Of a stretch of DNA of 64,000 nt, positions 1 through 12,037 are shown piece after piece. The notes beneath the pieces were generated by a model, which had not been told where the DNA came from, did not search any database, and worked only from the letters and a program-made list of their open reading frames with translations. Within the stretch, counting starts at the first letter, position 1. Each line of letters starts with the position of its first letter. Source of the DNA: Microstegium vimineum (lineage: Eukaryota; Streptophyta; Magnoliopsida; Poales; Poaceae); the NCBI GenBank assembly GCA_022036555.1, contig CM039129.1, positions 33,076,051 to 33,140,050 on the forward strand. Reading direction: 5' to 3'. A program made the translations under genes and the position numbers.

Positions 1-885
1 AGTTCGGCTGGAGTGGGCCGAGGTCTTCGGCTGTGGACTGGGCCGGCGAGTGCTTCGGATGGGCTGAACAAGAGCATGTGATATTTGGAGGCTCGAGTGG
101 GCCGTCGAACAAGTGGTCTGCAGTGAAGTGCCGAGTGAATTTGACGGTTAGTATAGATTGAATGGGCTGGACGAAAAAAAACACCTGAAATTTTGTCTCT
201 TTATTAATAGGTATAGATATAGATTTATAGGGTGGTTGAGGTTTTTTTCCTAATGCTGATAGATATCTATAGTCTGGAGTGTGTAAAACACTATTCATGG
301 AAAATCCAAAGTCCAAATAGTATACAACTTATTCATGTATTGATATGCTGTATAACCATTGATTGTCCAGCCTTCAACTCGATCTTCAGATTCCTTCCTC
401 TTACTGTGTTGCCTATCTGAGCTTCTTGCGGACTGGTCCGAGTACACCACTGATTGTCACGACTCACTGACTGATCTGTAAGTGAAGCAAGCCTGCACAC
501 TCGGTCAACCAAGACAGGTAAACTTATGCACGCGGCCTGTATAAAACTTACTATTTCAGAGAGTTTGAAGTCTATATATGACAAATATGTTCGTGAGGGC
601 TTATCAGCTTCGATTCGGTACCCAGTAATGTTGTCCCTCATATGACAATTGTCATCCACAAATTATGAAATTCATCGCCTTCAACAGGGACCCCTTTAGG
701 AATGGTAGTCACGAGGAATACCCATGGCCGAAGTTCAAAGCAATGAAGACTATGCTCTAATCCATAGTCGAATTAAAGTTAGAAGCCCAGCCACGTATGC
801 ACTCATCAAAGGACCCTAAGGTGGATCGGACCAGCCAAATCCTTCATCTCGCGCAGGCCTAGGGGATGCCAGGTGAATCCCGTGA
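1..885. other. unassigned sequence upstream of the LINE
   Basis: I see no convincing gene here. The only ORFs are short and lack any recognisable domain. The first 180 bases are moderately GC-rich with many TGGGC words, and 200-330 is AT-rich with a GGTATAGATATAG run, a word often seen near the ends of grass Helitrons; that link is weak. Part of 780-885 may be LINE 5' sequence, but the in-frame reading of the next feature meets a TGA at 883-885. Confidence 0.3.
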
Positions 886-1350
886 TCCATAATTAAAGCA
901 CGAACTGTTGGGCTGCCATCGCCATCTGAAGCTGCAATAGAGATGCTCTGGCTTATTGCCCTCACCAGCGACCTCGACTCTATGAAAAAAGCAAAGAAGA
1001 GAGCGGCGTGGAAAAATTTGGACTTCGACGCAGGTAACACACCCGACCTTTCTTTCATTCGCGTTCCTTCAGTTGATATTTCTTCTCGTCTTTCGGACCT
1101 TGGTATTTGTTTAGGCTCCAATCCTCTTTTAGTTTCAGAAGCAATTTCTTTGCTAGAAAGTGTTGAGTTAGCAAGGGTAAGACTGGATCCGTCTAGTACG
1201 GAGGTTCTTACCAATTCAAATTTTTTGGAGGATAGCGATGAATTTGACTTAGAGGACGGTACTCTTGGTCGCATGTGTGGCAGCTTGTTGGATGAGTTTG
1301 AAAACCTAGACAGTGATCACCTAAGCTGTGATCTTAAATCTGTTTTTTAA
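886..1350 (+). pseudogene. LINE ORF1 C-terminal remnant
   Basis: An open frame covers the last 135-155 residues before a TAA at 1348-1350. It holds the phrase LSDLGICLGSNP, then an acidic stretch (SDEFDLEDG, LLDEFENLDSDH). Grass LINEs carry a similar acidic tail at the end of ORF1, just upstream of the endonuclease ORF, which starts 86 bases downstream. The nucleic-acid-binding N-terminal part (CCHC knuckles) is not present; upstream codons run into a TGA at 883-885. Its role would be RNA binding and ribonucleoprotein formation. The identification rests on position and recalled similarity of the LGICLG segment, so it is moderate. Confidence 0.55.
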
Positions 1351-1435
1351 AAAAAACAAAGCTTCCTCTCTAACTAGCTCAAAGAAGAAGCCAAAAGTGC
1401 GGGTAATAATAAAAAAAACATAAAATAGTTTCTCC

Positions 1436-4400
1436 ATGAAAGGAATCTTTTGGAACAACAGAGGTCTCAGTGACTTGGCTAAATACAGGTTTCTTTCTGA
1501 TCTACTAAGAGAGCAAAAGTTAGACTTATTGCTCTTCTTGAAACCGGAAAAACACTACAAGAAAACCCCACCTTTAGATACGTTTTCTTTGGTACGCTTT
1601 TGAAAACGTATCTATATCCTTAGTACTTCCAGCAGTATACACGCTTGTTGACACGTTTTAATAAAAACGTTTCTATCTATTAAGAGGTTCCGTTGCCAGA
1701 CATGATTTTTGATACGTATTAAAATAGCGTATCTACATGTGTGTTGGTAGACACGATTTTAACACGGTTGAAAAAAAGAAAATAACGTGTCTACTATTCA
1801 TCTCTACTCGATGGCCCAACAAAGCCCAGCAGCTGGTGGCCCAACTTAAAAAAGGCATCACATCCCTATCGTACTGCAGACCTCGGCAATTTTCTCTCTT
1901 GATTTCTCGATCCAAACCCTAGTGCTTGGCGACGGCGGCGACGGGCTCCAACGATGGTGCGTCTCGCATCACCGTGCAGCAGGACATGCATCGGGGGCAT
2001 GGGGCTATGAGCGGCTGGCGCTGTGGTGCGAGCAGTCGAGGCACCAAGCACAAGGCCACAAGGGCGGGCATTAGGACTGTCCATGGCAGGAGCTGGTCAG
2101 CAGCGTCACAGTAGCACCGCACCTTCGTGGGGAGCATCTAGAGCTCAATTTTGTAAGTTATAAAATCTGGTTAATTGGCTTCCCATTCAATAATTACGGA
2201 TTGGAGTTTTATCACATTTGGATACTTGGAAGAGCAGAGAATTATTTAGTGTACTTTACTGATTTTGAGCAGGTACTGTCCCCCAAAATGCCGGTGCAGA
2301 TGGCCAATAGGGTGCGCTACTAGGCTGCCACACTAGCAGCCAGAATGGCTGGAGATCTGTTTCACAGATCCTTTTGAGTTTTTTTTTTGAGGATTGATCC
2401 TTTTGAGTTTGTCCCTTTCATACCTTTCCTATAACCTATGATCTTCAGTTCAGTTCATAAATGAACTAGATCTTTTCATAAGCGCGTAAAGTAGTTCTAA
2501 CGGCTTGCAATGCATAATAACAAAAACTATTACAGTATATTCTATCATATATGGATAGGCAGGTGGAATTTTAGTCACGTTGAACGAGTAGTTTGTGATG
2601 TCCAATATGCATGGTACCCAGGAGGATATTAGTTGATTGAATTTCTTTTATGTCAGGATTGCTGCAAATCTATAGGTGAAGGATATGAATATCAATATAT
2701 TACCTAAGTTCTGGAGAGCTATATTGAAGAACAGATTATAGAAGCTATTTTTTTTTCGAGAGGAACATATATAGAAGCTGGTAAGTTGGCTCACGTCAAA
2801 TCATTTTAAATTTCTCTGAACATATGAAATTTACAGTTAGTTGGCTTATTAAATTGGAGACCTATACTCAAGAATATATAGTAGCTTTCTGTATAGTACT
2901 TTTATTCCTTACCAATTAGTTATCTTATTAAACATGTAGTAGGAAATTAAAAGCGATGGCTGAAAAACATTGCTTTGAATTTCGATATAGGCTACATATG
3001 CTTACATCATCATAAAATTGAGTTGTCTTTTGTTTTGCCTTAACAGTACCGCATGAAGCTTGGTCAGACATGGCATCGCCACCATATCTTTGATACTGCA
3101 ACCAAATAATCCCTAGCTGGGATAGAGGCTGCTTTTGGCTGGTTCATGTGAGATATTGATAACAATATATCATGAGCAAAACCCCTCTGTAAGTATTTCC
3201 ATGTCATAATTGTTTTTAAAAAATAGGCTTTACTTTTATCTCTACCTAAGACCTTTTTTAATTTTGTAATAAATTTTTTTTTGGTGTTGTATTTTCCAGT
3301 TATATTGGATGAATTTATTTATTTAATCTATTTTTATTTAACCTGTAGGTCATGGAATCATGTTAAGAAAATTTGCTGAATGAAGAAACGAAGATTCAGA
3401 ATTGAAGTGCAAGTGTTTACATCCGCAAGGCCATTTCAATAGAATAGATCCCAATGTATAATAAATAATGCAATATGTTATAATGTCTACATGGTGTATA
3501 TGGATGATTGACAATATTTGTTGTAATATTAAATGAACAACCTTGTGCTTTTTGGACTGCTATACTATACGGGCTCCAAAGTCAATATGGTTGTGTGTGT
3601 ATTAACTAAAAACATTTCTGCATACTATAATATTAACAATAATATAAAACAGAAGAACACGAAAGCATATCAATTTTGATTCATATGAAATTTTAAATGT
3701 CTTAAGGTAGACACGTTTGACACCGTCTTTACAAAAACGTCTTATGTATTTCAGACACGTTTGATACCGTCTATTGAGCGTCTCATGTTCTCTAGACACG
3801 TTTTACAAAACGTATCTACAGTTCTTGACACGGTACGTGTGGAGATGCTCCATACACGCTTTATTCATGCGTGTCTATATGTCACTAGATATGAAATAAA
3901 GCGTATTTAATATAGAAATAAAGTGTGTCTAGAGGGGGGGGGGGGGGGTTTCTTGTATTGAAAAGATTTCTCGAAAGCTGTCCTCGACAATATTTGTGGT
4001 GGGCAAGAGTTTATTTGGCACTGGACTCAACCTCATGGTAGGTCTGGTGGCATATTATTGGGGATTAATTTAGAGTTTTTTGACATTGGCTCTATTGACG
4101 TAGGAGACTTTTATGTAAAATTCCATCGAAGAAACAAAGCCGACGGGTTCTCCTGGGTGCTTATTGCTGTCTATGGAGCAGCACAAGCAGAGCACAAAGA
4201 GAGCTTTCTTACCGAGCTAGCCCAAACTTGTGCAAAGGAGTCTGATCCCATTCTAGTGGGTGGTGATTTTAATATCATCAGAAACCGGCAAGAGAAGAAT
4301 AATGATAGATATGATGATCGATGGCATTTCTTGTTCAATGCTATTATTGGTAGCCTGGACCTTCGGGAGCTAGATCTCTCTAATAGAAAATATACATGGG

Positions 4401-7400
4401 AAAATTCCAGGGATATTCCAACCTTTGAAAGGTTAGACCGGATCCTAGTTGGTACAGAATGGGAGTCTAAGTTCCCGCCGGCAACGGTACAAGCATTGAC
4501 ACGGGAAATTTCAGATCATACTCCATTACTATTGGATACTGGAAATGGTACCCATGGTAACAAACAATTTGGTTTCAAGTTTGAACTCGGTTGGTTTTTG
4601 AGGGATGACTTTAATGAATTAGTGGCTGAAATTTGGTCCAAGGAACAAGGGGGAAACACCCCACTCCAGCATTGGCAATGTAAGTTGCAATGGCTTAGAC
4701 AATTCCTAAGGGGCTGGGCCAAAAATATGAGTGGAAATTACAAGAAAGAAAAGGCCCAGCTTATTTCAAAAGCTGAGGTGCTTGACAAAAAGGCAGAAGT
4801 GCAACCATTAAGTAGTGCGGAGATAGATCTCAAACATTACTACAAAGAGAGACTGACTCTCCTTCTAAGGGAGGAGGAAATCAAGTGGTACCAAAGAGCC
4901 AAGACAACTAGGTTGTTATCGGGTGATTGTAATACTAAGTATTTTCACCTTGTGGCTAATGACAAACATAGGAAAACTCGTATTTTTCGGCTCGAACAAG
5001 AGGAAGGAATAATTGAAGGTGATGAAAATCTAAAGAAATTCATCACCAATTACTATAAAGGTCTTTTTGGGGAACCAGATGCCAACAACTTTTCTTTGGT
5101 GGAATCTGCTAGGACAGATATTCCGCAAGTCTCACTGCTTGAAAATGACGTATTAACGACTAACTTTTCTGAACAAGAAATTAGAGAGGCCATTTTCCAA
5201 ATGGAGCATAATAAAGCTCCTGGACCGGATGGGTTCCTAGCTGAATTCTACCAGGATTTTTGGGAAGTTATAAAACAAGACCTTTTGCCCCTCTTTGCTG
5301 ATTTCCACAGAGGAAGCCTGCCTCTTTTCAGTCTAAACTTTGGTACAATTACATTGTTACCAAAACAAAAAGAGGCGATACAGATTCAACAATTCTGTCC
5401 CATCTTCTTGTTGAATGTCAGTTTCAAGATCTTTACAAAGGTTTTGACAAATAGAATTTCACTTGTGGCACAAAAGGTTATTCAACCATCTCAATCCGCT
5501 TTTATGAAAGGAAGGAATATTTTGGATGGTGTAGTTATCCTTCATGAGACAATCCACGAAATGCATAGGAAAAAGTTAGATGGGGTAATCTTAAAGCTAG
5601 ACTTTGAGAAAGCCTATGACAATGTTAAATGGCCTTTTCTTCAACATACCTTAAGAATGAAAGGTTTTTCACCGGTTTGGTGTAAGTGGATTGACCAAAT
5701 AGTGTAGGGTGGTACTGTAGGCATCAAAATAAACGATGAGGTGGGACATTTTTTCAAACCAAGAAGGGAGTAAGACAGGGAGATCCTTTGTCTCCCATTT
5801 TATTCAACTTGGTGGCAGATATGCTTGCAACCCTCATTTTTCGAGCTAAGGCTAATGAAAAATTAGAGGGGTGGTTCCACATCTAGTCGACGATGGTCTT
5901 TCGATCCTATAGTATGCCGATGATACCATTATATTTTTAGATCATGATACGCTTCAAGCCAGGGAACTGAAGCTTGTGCTCGACACCTTTGAGCAATTAT
6001 CTGGATTGAAAATTATTTTTCACAAAAGTGAGTCGTTTATTTACGGTAAGGCCAAGGACTGTGAATAGGAGTATGCGAGCATATTTGGATGCAAATTAGG
6101 TGGTTTTCCATTCCGGTATCTAGGTATACCAATGAATCATGTAAAATTATCTAACAAAGATTGGACCAACATTGAAGAGAAGTTCCAGAAAAAACTCTGT
6201 AGTTGGAAAGGAAAATTATTATCTGTCGGAGGACGTCTGGTCCTCATTAACTCAGTGCTAATTACTTTAGCCATGTTTATGCTATCTTTTTTTGAAGTCC
6301 CTAGATGTGTCCTTCAATAATTAGATTACTACCGCTCTCGTTTTTTCTGGCAAGGTGATGGGCACAAAAAGAAATACCGTCTTGCCAAATGGACCGTTCT
6401 TTGCACCCCAAAAGATTTTGGTGGTTTAGGTATACATAACCTTGACCTTCAAAATAGATGCCTCCTTAGCAAGTGGCTTTTCATGCTAATTAATGAGGAT
6501 GGGGTTTGGCAAAACCTTCTAAGAAGAAAATATCTCATTAACAAACCCTTGTCCCAGGTGCAACATAGACCGGGAGATTCACATTTCTGGGCTGGTCTCA
6601 TGAAAGTGAAAGAGAATTTTCTAACATGTGGCTCCTTTAAAGTGCACAATGGGGAAAATGTGAGGTTTTGGAAGGATGTTTGGTTAGGCGATAGACCTTT
6701 GAGCGAGGTGTACCCCACCTTGTTTACCATTGTGAGGCATAAAAATGATACAGTGGCAAAAGTCCTTGGATCTGTACCACTTAATGTATCCTTTAGACGA
6801 GGTTTAATTAATGCAAATCGGATCGCGTGGTTTGATCTAGTCTCAAAAGTGGTGCAAATCAGCCTCACATCTGGACAAGATACCTTCCGATAGAACCTTA
6901 CTAATAATGGTTTGTTTTTAGTTCGGTCTATGTATGCAAGCTTCATTCGACAAGGAATCCATCCGGACAGAAGTCATCTTTGGAAACTAAAATTACCACT
7001 GAAAATTAAGATTTTCTTGTGGTATTTAAAAAAAGGAGTAACCCTTACCAAAGATAATCTAGCAAAAATAAATTGGCACAGAAGTATCAAATGTTGTTTT
7101 TGTAACTCTATTGAAACAATTCAACACTTGTTTTTCGATTGCCATTTTGCAAGCTTTATTTGGAACACTGTGAATATCTCTTTTGGAATTCGACCACCTA
7201 CTAGCATTGGTAACATGTTTGGTTCTTGGCTTCATGGTTTGGATCCAATGCTCCGGAACCAAATTTTGTTAGGGGCCGCCGCACTCTGTTGGGCGATATG
7301 GTTGAATAGGAATGATATGGTGTTTAATAAAGCTAAAGCTAATACTTTCATGCAGGTAATCTTCTGGGCAACATACTGGATCCGTCAGTGGTCCATGCTG

Positions 7401-7514
7401 CATAAGGAGGATGAACGCCCGCTCTTCAATGAAGGATGCAGAAGATGGGAGACTTTGATTATGTCAGTTTTCGCAAAATTTGGTTGGAAATTCACAAACC
7501 GTATTGGTGTTTAG
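1436..7514 (+). pseudogene. LINE ORF2 (endonuclease - reverse transcriptase), broken
   Basis: ORF2 starts at the ATG at 1436 (MKGIFWNNRGL, the standard start of an EEP endonuclease). It is split by the 1553-3960 insertion and resumes at 3965 with DFSKAVLDNICGG. Visible endonuclease motifs are GGDFNIIR (about 4260) and SDHTPLL (about 4513). The reverse transcriptase follows with NKAPGPDGF (about 5212), KLDFEKAYD (about 5595), GVRQGDPLSP (about 5770) and the catalytic YADD at 5913-5924. The C-terminal zf-RVT segment spans about 6960-7400 (CCFCNSIETIQHLFFDC). In-frame stops lie at 5705 (TAG), 6067 (TAG), 6318 (TAA) and 6891 (TAG), with frameshifts near 5755 and at the A run around the insertion. 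A working protein would nick DNA and prime reverse transcription from its own RNA; this copy cannot. Confidence 0.92.
1553..3960. mobile_element. non-autonomous CACTA-type element inserted in the LINE
   Basis: The left end reads CACTACAAGAAAACCCC and the right end TTTCTTGTATTG, which is its inverted complement with one mismatch. AAA stands on both sides (1550-1552, 3961-3963), the 3-bp target duplication typical of CACTA elements. Subterminal repeats of the type AGACACGTTT / AAACGTATCTA fill about 1575-1790 on the left and 3700-3860 on the right, in mirrored orientation. The 2.4-kb body shows no transposase. A GC-rich patch (1860-2110) ending a run CAAACCCTAG looks like a plant gene leader and may be captured host sequence. 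A run of 15 G sits next to the right terminus where the left end has CCCC. Confidence 0.88.
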
Positions 7515-7679
7515 TTTTGTCTTGTTGGCGCCAAGCTCACTAGTTCAGCCGAACTTTGTTTTCCTTCTAGATTGTGCGTGTTTGCCTTATGACTTTTTTT
7601 CTTGTAATGTGACGCTCAGCTGTGTACCATTTTCGAATGGTAGAGGCTGGAACTTTGTTCCCTTATAAAAAAAAAAAGA

Positions 7680-8933
7680 TAGGTTTCCCTCATGCTCTAA
7701 TGCTTGCTGCTGGAGTTTAGATCTGGGTCCTTGGTAGTGATCTGTCGTTATTTTTTTTTCCATTTTGAGCAAATGATTTGTGGTTATCACCCACCATCCT
7801 GATTGTGCAACAAGCGCAAATTCGCAGCTATAAAAAATCAACAGTATCCATTGTGATCGACAGTACAGTGCGAAGTGTAGAGACACAAACTCTAATTTAC
7901 ATTTCTCTGCCATACTAGTTTGTGATGGATGTCGGAAAGCAGTAAGTTTTCTTGTGAAATACTGGGAACTAACAGGTGAACACCGTCATCATATATACTG
8001 TAGAGCAAGTTTGGAGGAAGTTGTACAATTGTACTTGAAAAAAAAAGTTAATAGCACATATGTCCTAAGAAAAAAAAATCGATCAATCAGTTATGCACAA
8101 AATAGAACTTGCAAAGTGCGTCTCTGTAGCAGAGAGCCATGTGCGAAGCTAAATGCATACTGATCCAAAATATATTTGTCTCAGTGGCCAATTAAATAGA
8201 ATTAAAGCAGCAACAAGCTACTGCTAACTGAGGCAATTTTGTTGTTCAAAACAAATGGCTTATATATAGTAATGTGGATATCCTTGAAAATAGCAGTAGA
8301 GGTTCTTGTTGTGATGTAAATTTTCATTCACTCATTGAACATTCTCAAAACACATCACCTTGAACAAGGCGTCCAATAGGCATGGTAGATATCAAGAATA
8401 GAAGCAACAGTTGTTAGTATCTGTTGTCTTGCCATTGCTTACCAATTCGAATTTTCTCTTCCGCGGTATTTGGACAAGAGATCTACACAATAAATTGTGA
8501 TAAAACGGATGGTGAGCGTCAAAGGATGCTCTTCTATGAACTTACACTTGTGGCATAGTGCTGTTGGTAGTCAGCGCCAGCCACATCTCAATCAACAGCC
8601 TATATATACGAATTGTTCACAACCAGTAAGATTTTGTAGAAGTTTAGGAAATCCGTGTTGGCCAGAACATAGATTTTTGGTAGCTCGGAGCCCATTCGCG
8701 GAAAATATATTTTGGACAGAACATAGAAAATATATGCTACGGTATATACTTTACTTGCTAGGAGGTAATACCTCAAATAAATCTATGCTGTTGATATTTT
8801 GGATTTTTTTGAATTAAACTAATTAATAAATTAATCTAGAAAAAGGAAAATATATTATCGAATCCTCAAGTCATGCCGATAGAAATGAGCAGGTGCCCCT
8901 TCCTTTTCTAGCCAAGTGCCCTTCTTTTTCTGA
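7680..8933. other. unassigned intergenic sequence; holds duplicated-block copy 1, left part
   Basis: No gene is recognised. From about 8384 to 8703 the sequence closely matches 11516-11637 joined to 25597-25760, the two flanks of the large CACTA element. Short words of 8140-8210 (GAGCCATGTG, GGCCAATTAA) recur in the same order at 34430-34530, suggesting a third, older copy. ORFs in this stretch are short and without domains. Confidence 0.6.
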
Positions 8934-8965
8934 CACTACTAGAGAATATGCCTTTGATCGATGTC

Positions 8966-10145
8966 CACTAGTACAGAATTGCTTTTTGGACGCGGTCGTT
9001 TTTTTTAATGGAGGCGGGCAAACACGACCGCCTCCAATGGAAGGCCTCGGTAATCGAGGCGGTTATAATGCCCGCCTCCGTTAATGAAAATAAAAAAATA
9101 TATAAAAAAGAAAATCCATGGATAAGCCCGACGAACCCATCCACAGGCCCGCCGAGCCCATCCACGCGCCGCCGTGCCCGTAGCTCGCCGGATCTACGCG
9201 TTGTTGCAGCCACCAGAGAGGAAGGAGGAGGGCAGATCCATGCCACGCCACCCGCTGCTGCTCTGCGCCGCCGGGATCCGTTGCCGCTCTGCGCTGCCGG
9301 GATCCGCTGCCGGCACTTGAGGAGGGAGAAGAGGGAGCCGCTGCCGGGAGGGAGAAGAGGGAGCCGCCGTGCTGGAGCCGCGTCGCGCCGCCGGGAGGAA
9401 GGACCGCCGCGCCGCCGAGAGGAAGGAGAGGGAGTCGCCGCCGGGAGGTAGGAGAGGGAGTCGCCGGGAGGAAGAGGAGGGAGCCACCGCCGCGCCGCCG
9501 AGAGGAAGAGGAGGCAGCCGCCGGGAGGAAGAGGAAGGACCGCCACGCCGCCGGGAGGAAGGACCGCCGCGCTGTCGAGAGGAAGGAGAGGGAGCCGCCG
9601 CTGGGAGGTAGGAGAGGGAGCCGCCGGGAGGAAGAGGAGGGAGCCGCCGCCGGGAGGAGGGAGCCGCCGTCGGGATGGAGAGGAGGAGGGGTCGCGCAGC
9701 GGGAGAGGAGTCCCGTGAGGGGTCGCGCCACATGAGACGAGTCCCGTGAGGGGTGCGCACGGCTGTGGGGGAGGGGATGGGAGGGAGGGCTAGGGTTTTG
9801 GGGTATTTATATGATGACCAGTCAATGGGCCTCGTCTGGAATATTAACCGAGGCGGGCCTTATAAGTCGTCCGCCTCTGAAAATAGAGGTATTTTTGGAG
9901 GGCGGGCCTTTTATAATGCCCGCCTCCGTTAATATATTTTAGGAGGCGGTCGTATAATGATGACCGCCTCGGTTAGTCTATATTAACTGAGGCGGTCAAT
10001 CCTTATATGCCCGCCTCCGTTAATCATTAACGGAGGCGGGCGTTTAGGACGACCATCTTCCACAGACGGTGGCGGCCGGGCGGGATATGTGATCGCCTCC
10101 AATCACAAATAGACATTGTCTCCTAAAAGAAATTCTGTACTAGTG
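8966..10145. mobile_element. non-autonomous CACTA element, 1.18 kb, GC-rich core
   Basis: The termini CACTAGTACAGAATT and AATTCTGTACTAGTG are perfect inverted complements, flanked on both sides by GTC (8963-8965, 10146-10148). Subterminal repeats built on GGAGGCGGGC and GCCCGCCTCCGTTAAT lie at 9005-9080 and 9840-10100. The core (about 9160-9770) is GC-rich and one strand is purine-rich, with degenerate CCGCCGGGAGGAAGAG units. The long arginine- or proline/serine-rich ORFs there on both strands are composition artefacts, not genes. No transposase is present, so it would have to be moved by an autonomous relative. Confidence 0.93.
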
Positions 10146-10394
10146 GTCCAAAATGAGTTTTAGTCCCGAAATTTTTTGTGTTCGGGAGTAAAAGATATTT
10201 AGTCCCGGTTGGTAACACCAATCCGGACTAAAAGTTTCCTTTAGTCCCGGTTGGTGTTACGAATCGGGACTAAAGGGTAACAAGACATTTAGTCCCGGTT
10301 GGTGTTACGAACCGAGACTAAAGGGTTACGAACCGGGACTAAAGGTGCCTTAATATGTTGGTTCAAAAGGAAAACATCATATTCATTGTCAGAT

Positions 10395-10475
10395 GTGTTG
10401 TGTAGGTGGGATGGTAAGCCATGTGCGAGGCAGTGCGGGAGGTCGTGTGTTTGAATCTCAAGAGGCACAGTGGTG
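10395..10475 (+). other. tRNA-like segment (A-box/B-box pattern) inside a CACTA fragment
   Basis: The segment carries GATGGTAAGCC followed about 35 bases later by GTGTTTGAATCTC, close in sequence and spacing to pol III A and B boxes. The same segment, better preserved (GAGTTCGAATCTC), occurs in the complete related element at about 51065-51135. It does not fold into an obvious full cloverleaf by eye, so I do not call a tRNA gene. Confidence 0.4.
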
Positions 10476-10560
10476 GGTGACTTTTTTTTGTGAGATTTGG
10501 GGGACTTTATTTTTTTTATGCTAGGAGGACTTTTAGTCCCGTTATCACAATCGTCCGATC

Positions 10561-11637
10561 AAAATAAATGAACAGCTCACAGTCATTTGAGGGTACCGTA
10601 GCAAAGCCCTCGCGGAATTTGGTGCCAGCCAAGCTGGGCTATGGCTCCACCTCTGCTGTACAAAATCTTTAGTATTTGTGTCTCATTGCAATCTGATGAT
10701 CCATTAGTAGAGATAGGCAACGCTAGAACACGAAGCTTTTTAACACTAGCAGAAATGCAAGAACCTAGATATACTAACATTTAACCCTCTGGGTACTAAT
10801 GATGATTGTATGTATCCCATATTCCCATATGCTTGTATTCCCACTTTTCTTCCTCAACCTAAAACGAAGGAAATACTTGGTGCTCCCTTCGGCATGCAGG
10901 ACATGCAATTTCCCAGCAGCTTTTTTCTACATTCACTACTGGAAAAGCTAATTTTCCTGTGTGCAGAAACACGACAGAGATATAATAAAAACCGTCAGGA
11001 AAATCTTACTGTCGCCATCCAACAGTCAAATACAGTGACAGGAAAAACATTGCCTGTAGGTTGGCCATCAGAAAAAGTTATCCTGTCGGTATTTCTCTGT
11101 GCGGTGCCTCTCAACAAAATCTTTGTGGTCAGGTTTATTCACGCACAAAAAACCGACAGGCTAATCATTATCCTTGCCGATAACTGCACACAGGAAAAAA
11201 TAGTAGAACCGACAAGATAATGTTTTTTCCCTACGCATGATCCTCTCAGAAAATCTTTAGTATCCGAAAGTTAAATAATTTTTCTGTAGGCGCACACCCT
11301 CATGGATATATTTTGTAACTGACAAGGTAAATGCATTCCTTGTGTGTCTATGCTCCCTTCTTCTTGCAATAATTCTGAACTACATATTTAGGCATGTGAG
11401 GGAGTGGGATATAATTAGATCTAAATTACAGACGAATATAGTTAATATCACTTTGTTCATCCCCCCCCCTTCAAACTCAGAGTTGAACATACACAGACAA
11501 TGCCTCCCTTGACAAACAAGGTGTCCAATAAGAATGGTAAGTATCAAGAATAGAAGCAGCATATGTTAGTATCTGCTCTCTTCTTTCCATTCCTAACCGA
11601 CTTTAATTTTCACTTACGTGGTACTTGGCCAAGCTCT
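10561..11637. other. duplicated-block copy 1 right part, CACTA end fragment, and copy 2 left part
   Basis: From 10608 to about 10793 the sequence matches 25755-25930 (shared words GATCCATTAGTAGAGATAGG and ACGAAGCTTTTT). A CACTA-type left terminus (CACTACTGGAAAAGC) begins at 10934, with subterminal words such as CTGTCGG and CCGACAGG continuing to about 11230; no matching right end is visible, so it is a fragment. From 11516 the left flank of the large CACTA element matches 8384 onward. No gene is seen. Confidence 0.6.
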
Positions 11638-12037
11638 CACTACTATAGAAACGACAAACAGTGCCGGTTCAAAACTCCCCTTCAGTGGCGGTTTTTGAAC
11701 CGGCACTGGCAATTCGGCAGTGATGAGGCCAAGCCATCACTACCGGTCATGCGTCATCACTGGCAGTTTGTTCCACCAACCGACAGTTTGGTTTTAATTG
11801 AACCGGCAGTGATATTATTTTTTAAAATTGTATTTTATTAATTGTTTAATTTTCATTTGTGGTTTAGGGTAGAGGTGGTGGGGAGGGAGATCGTGGAGGT
11901 GTTTGCTATCGATCCATTTGATATCGATGTGAATTGAAGGTGGTTGTGGATTAACGACAATACAAACCCATCACACATTTATAATAATTATTACAAAACA
12001 TCCAAACAAAACTTAAAGTATCGAATTAAATGTCGCA

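Larger units (their letters stand above)
886..7679 (+). mobile_element. L1-type LINE retrotransposon, decayed, interrupted by a CACTA-type element
   Basis: ORF1 remnant, endonuclease, reverse transcriptase, C-terminal zf-RVT segment and a terminal A tract (about 7667-7678) occur in the usual plant LINE order on the + strand. A DNA transposon occupies 1553-3960, so the LINE itself is about 4.4 kb. The 5' end is not defined; ORF1 is clearly incomplete, so I infer 5' truncation or decay. No target-site duplication was found because the 5' boundary is unclear. Several in-frame stops and at least two frameshifts mean it cannot move on its own. Insertion order is clear: the LINE came first and the DNA element second. 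Confidence 0.9.
8934..10560. mobile_element. CACTA-type element fragment with TAGTCCCGG repeats, interrupted
   Basis: The left terminus CACTACTAGAGAATATGCC begins at 8934. Thirty-two bases in, it is split by the 8966-10145 element and resumes at 10146 with CAAAATGAGTTTTAGTCCCG. The subterminal repeats TTTAGTCCCGGTTGGT and CGGGACTAAA then follow in both orientations to about 10350, and one more TTTAGTCCCG lies at about 10535. No right terminus is seen, so the element is truncated. A related, complete element lies at 50848-51299 and shares the internal tRNA-like segment. Confidence 0.72.

Noticed and set aside
8968..9760. Long arginine-rich or proline/serine-rich ORFs on both strands
   Set aside because: They overlap one another in several frames and follow the CCG/GGAGG repeat composition of a small CACTA element; no domain is visible.
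10395..10475. A functional tRNA gene
   Set aside because: A- and B-box-like words are present but I could not find a matching acceptor stem or anticodon arm.
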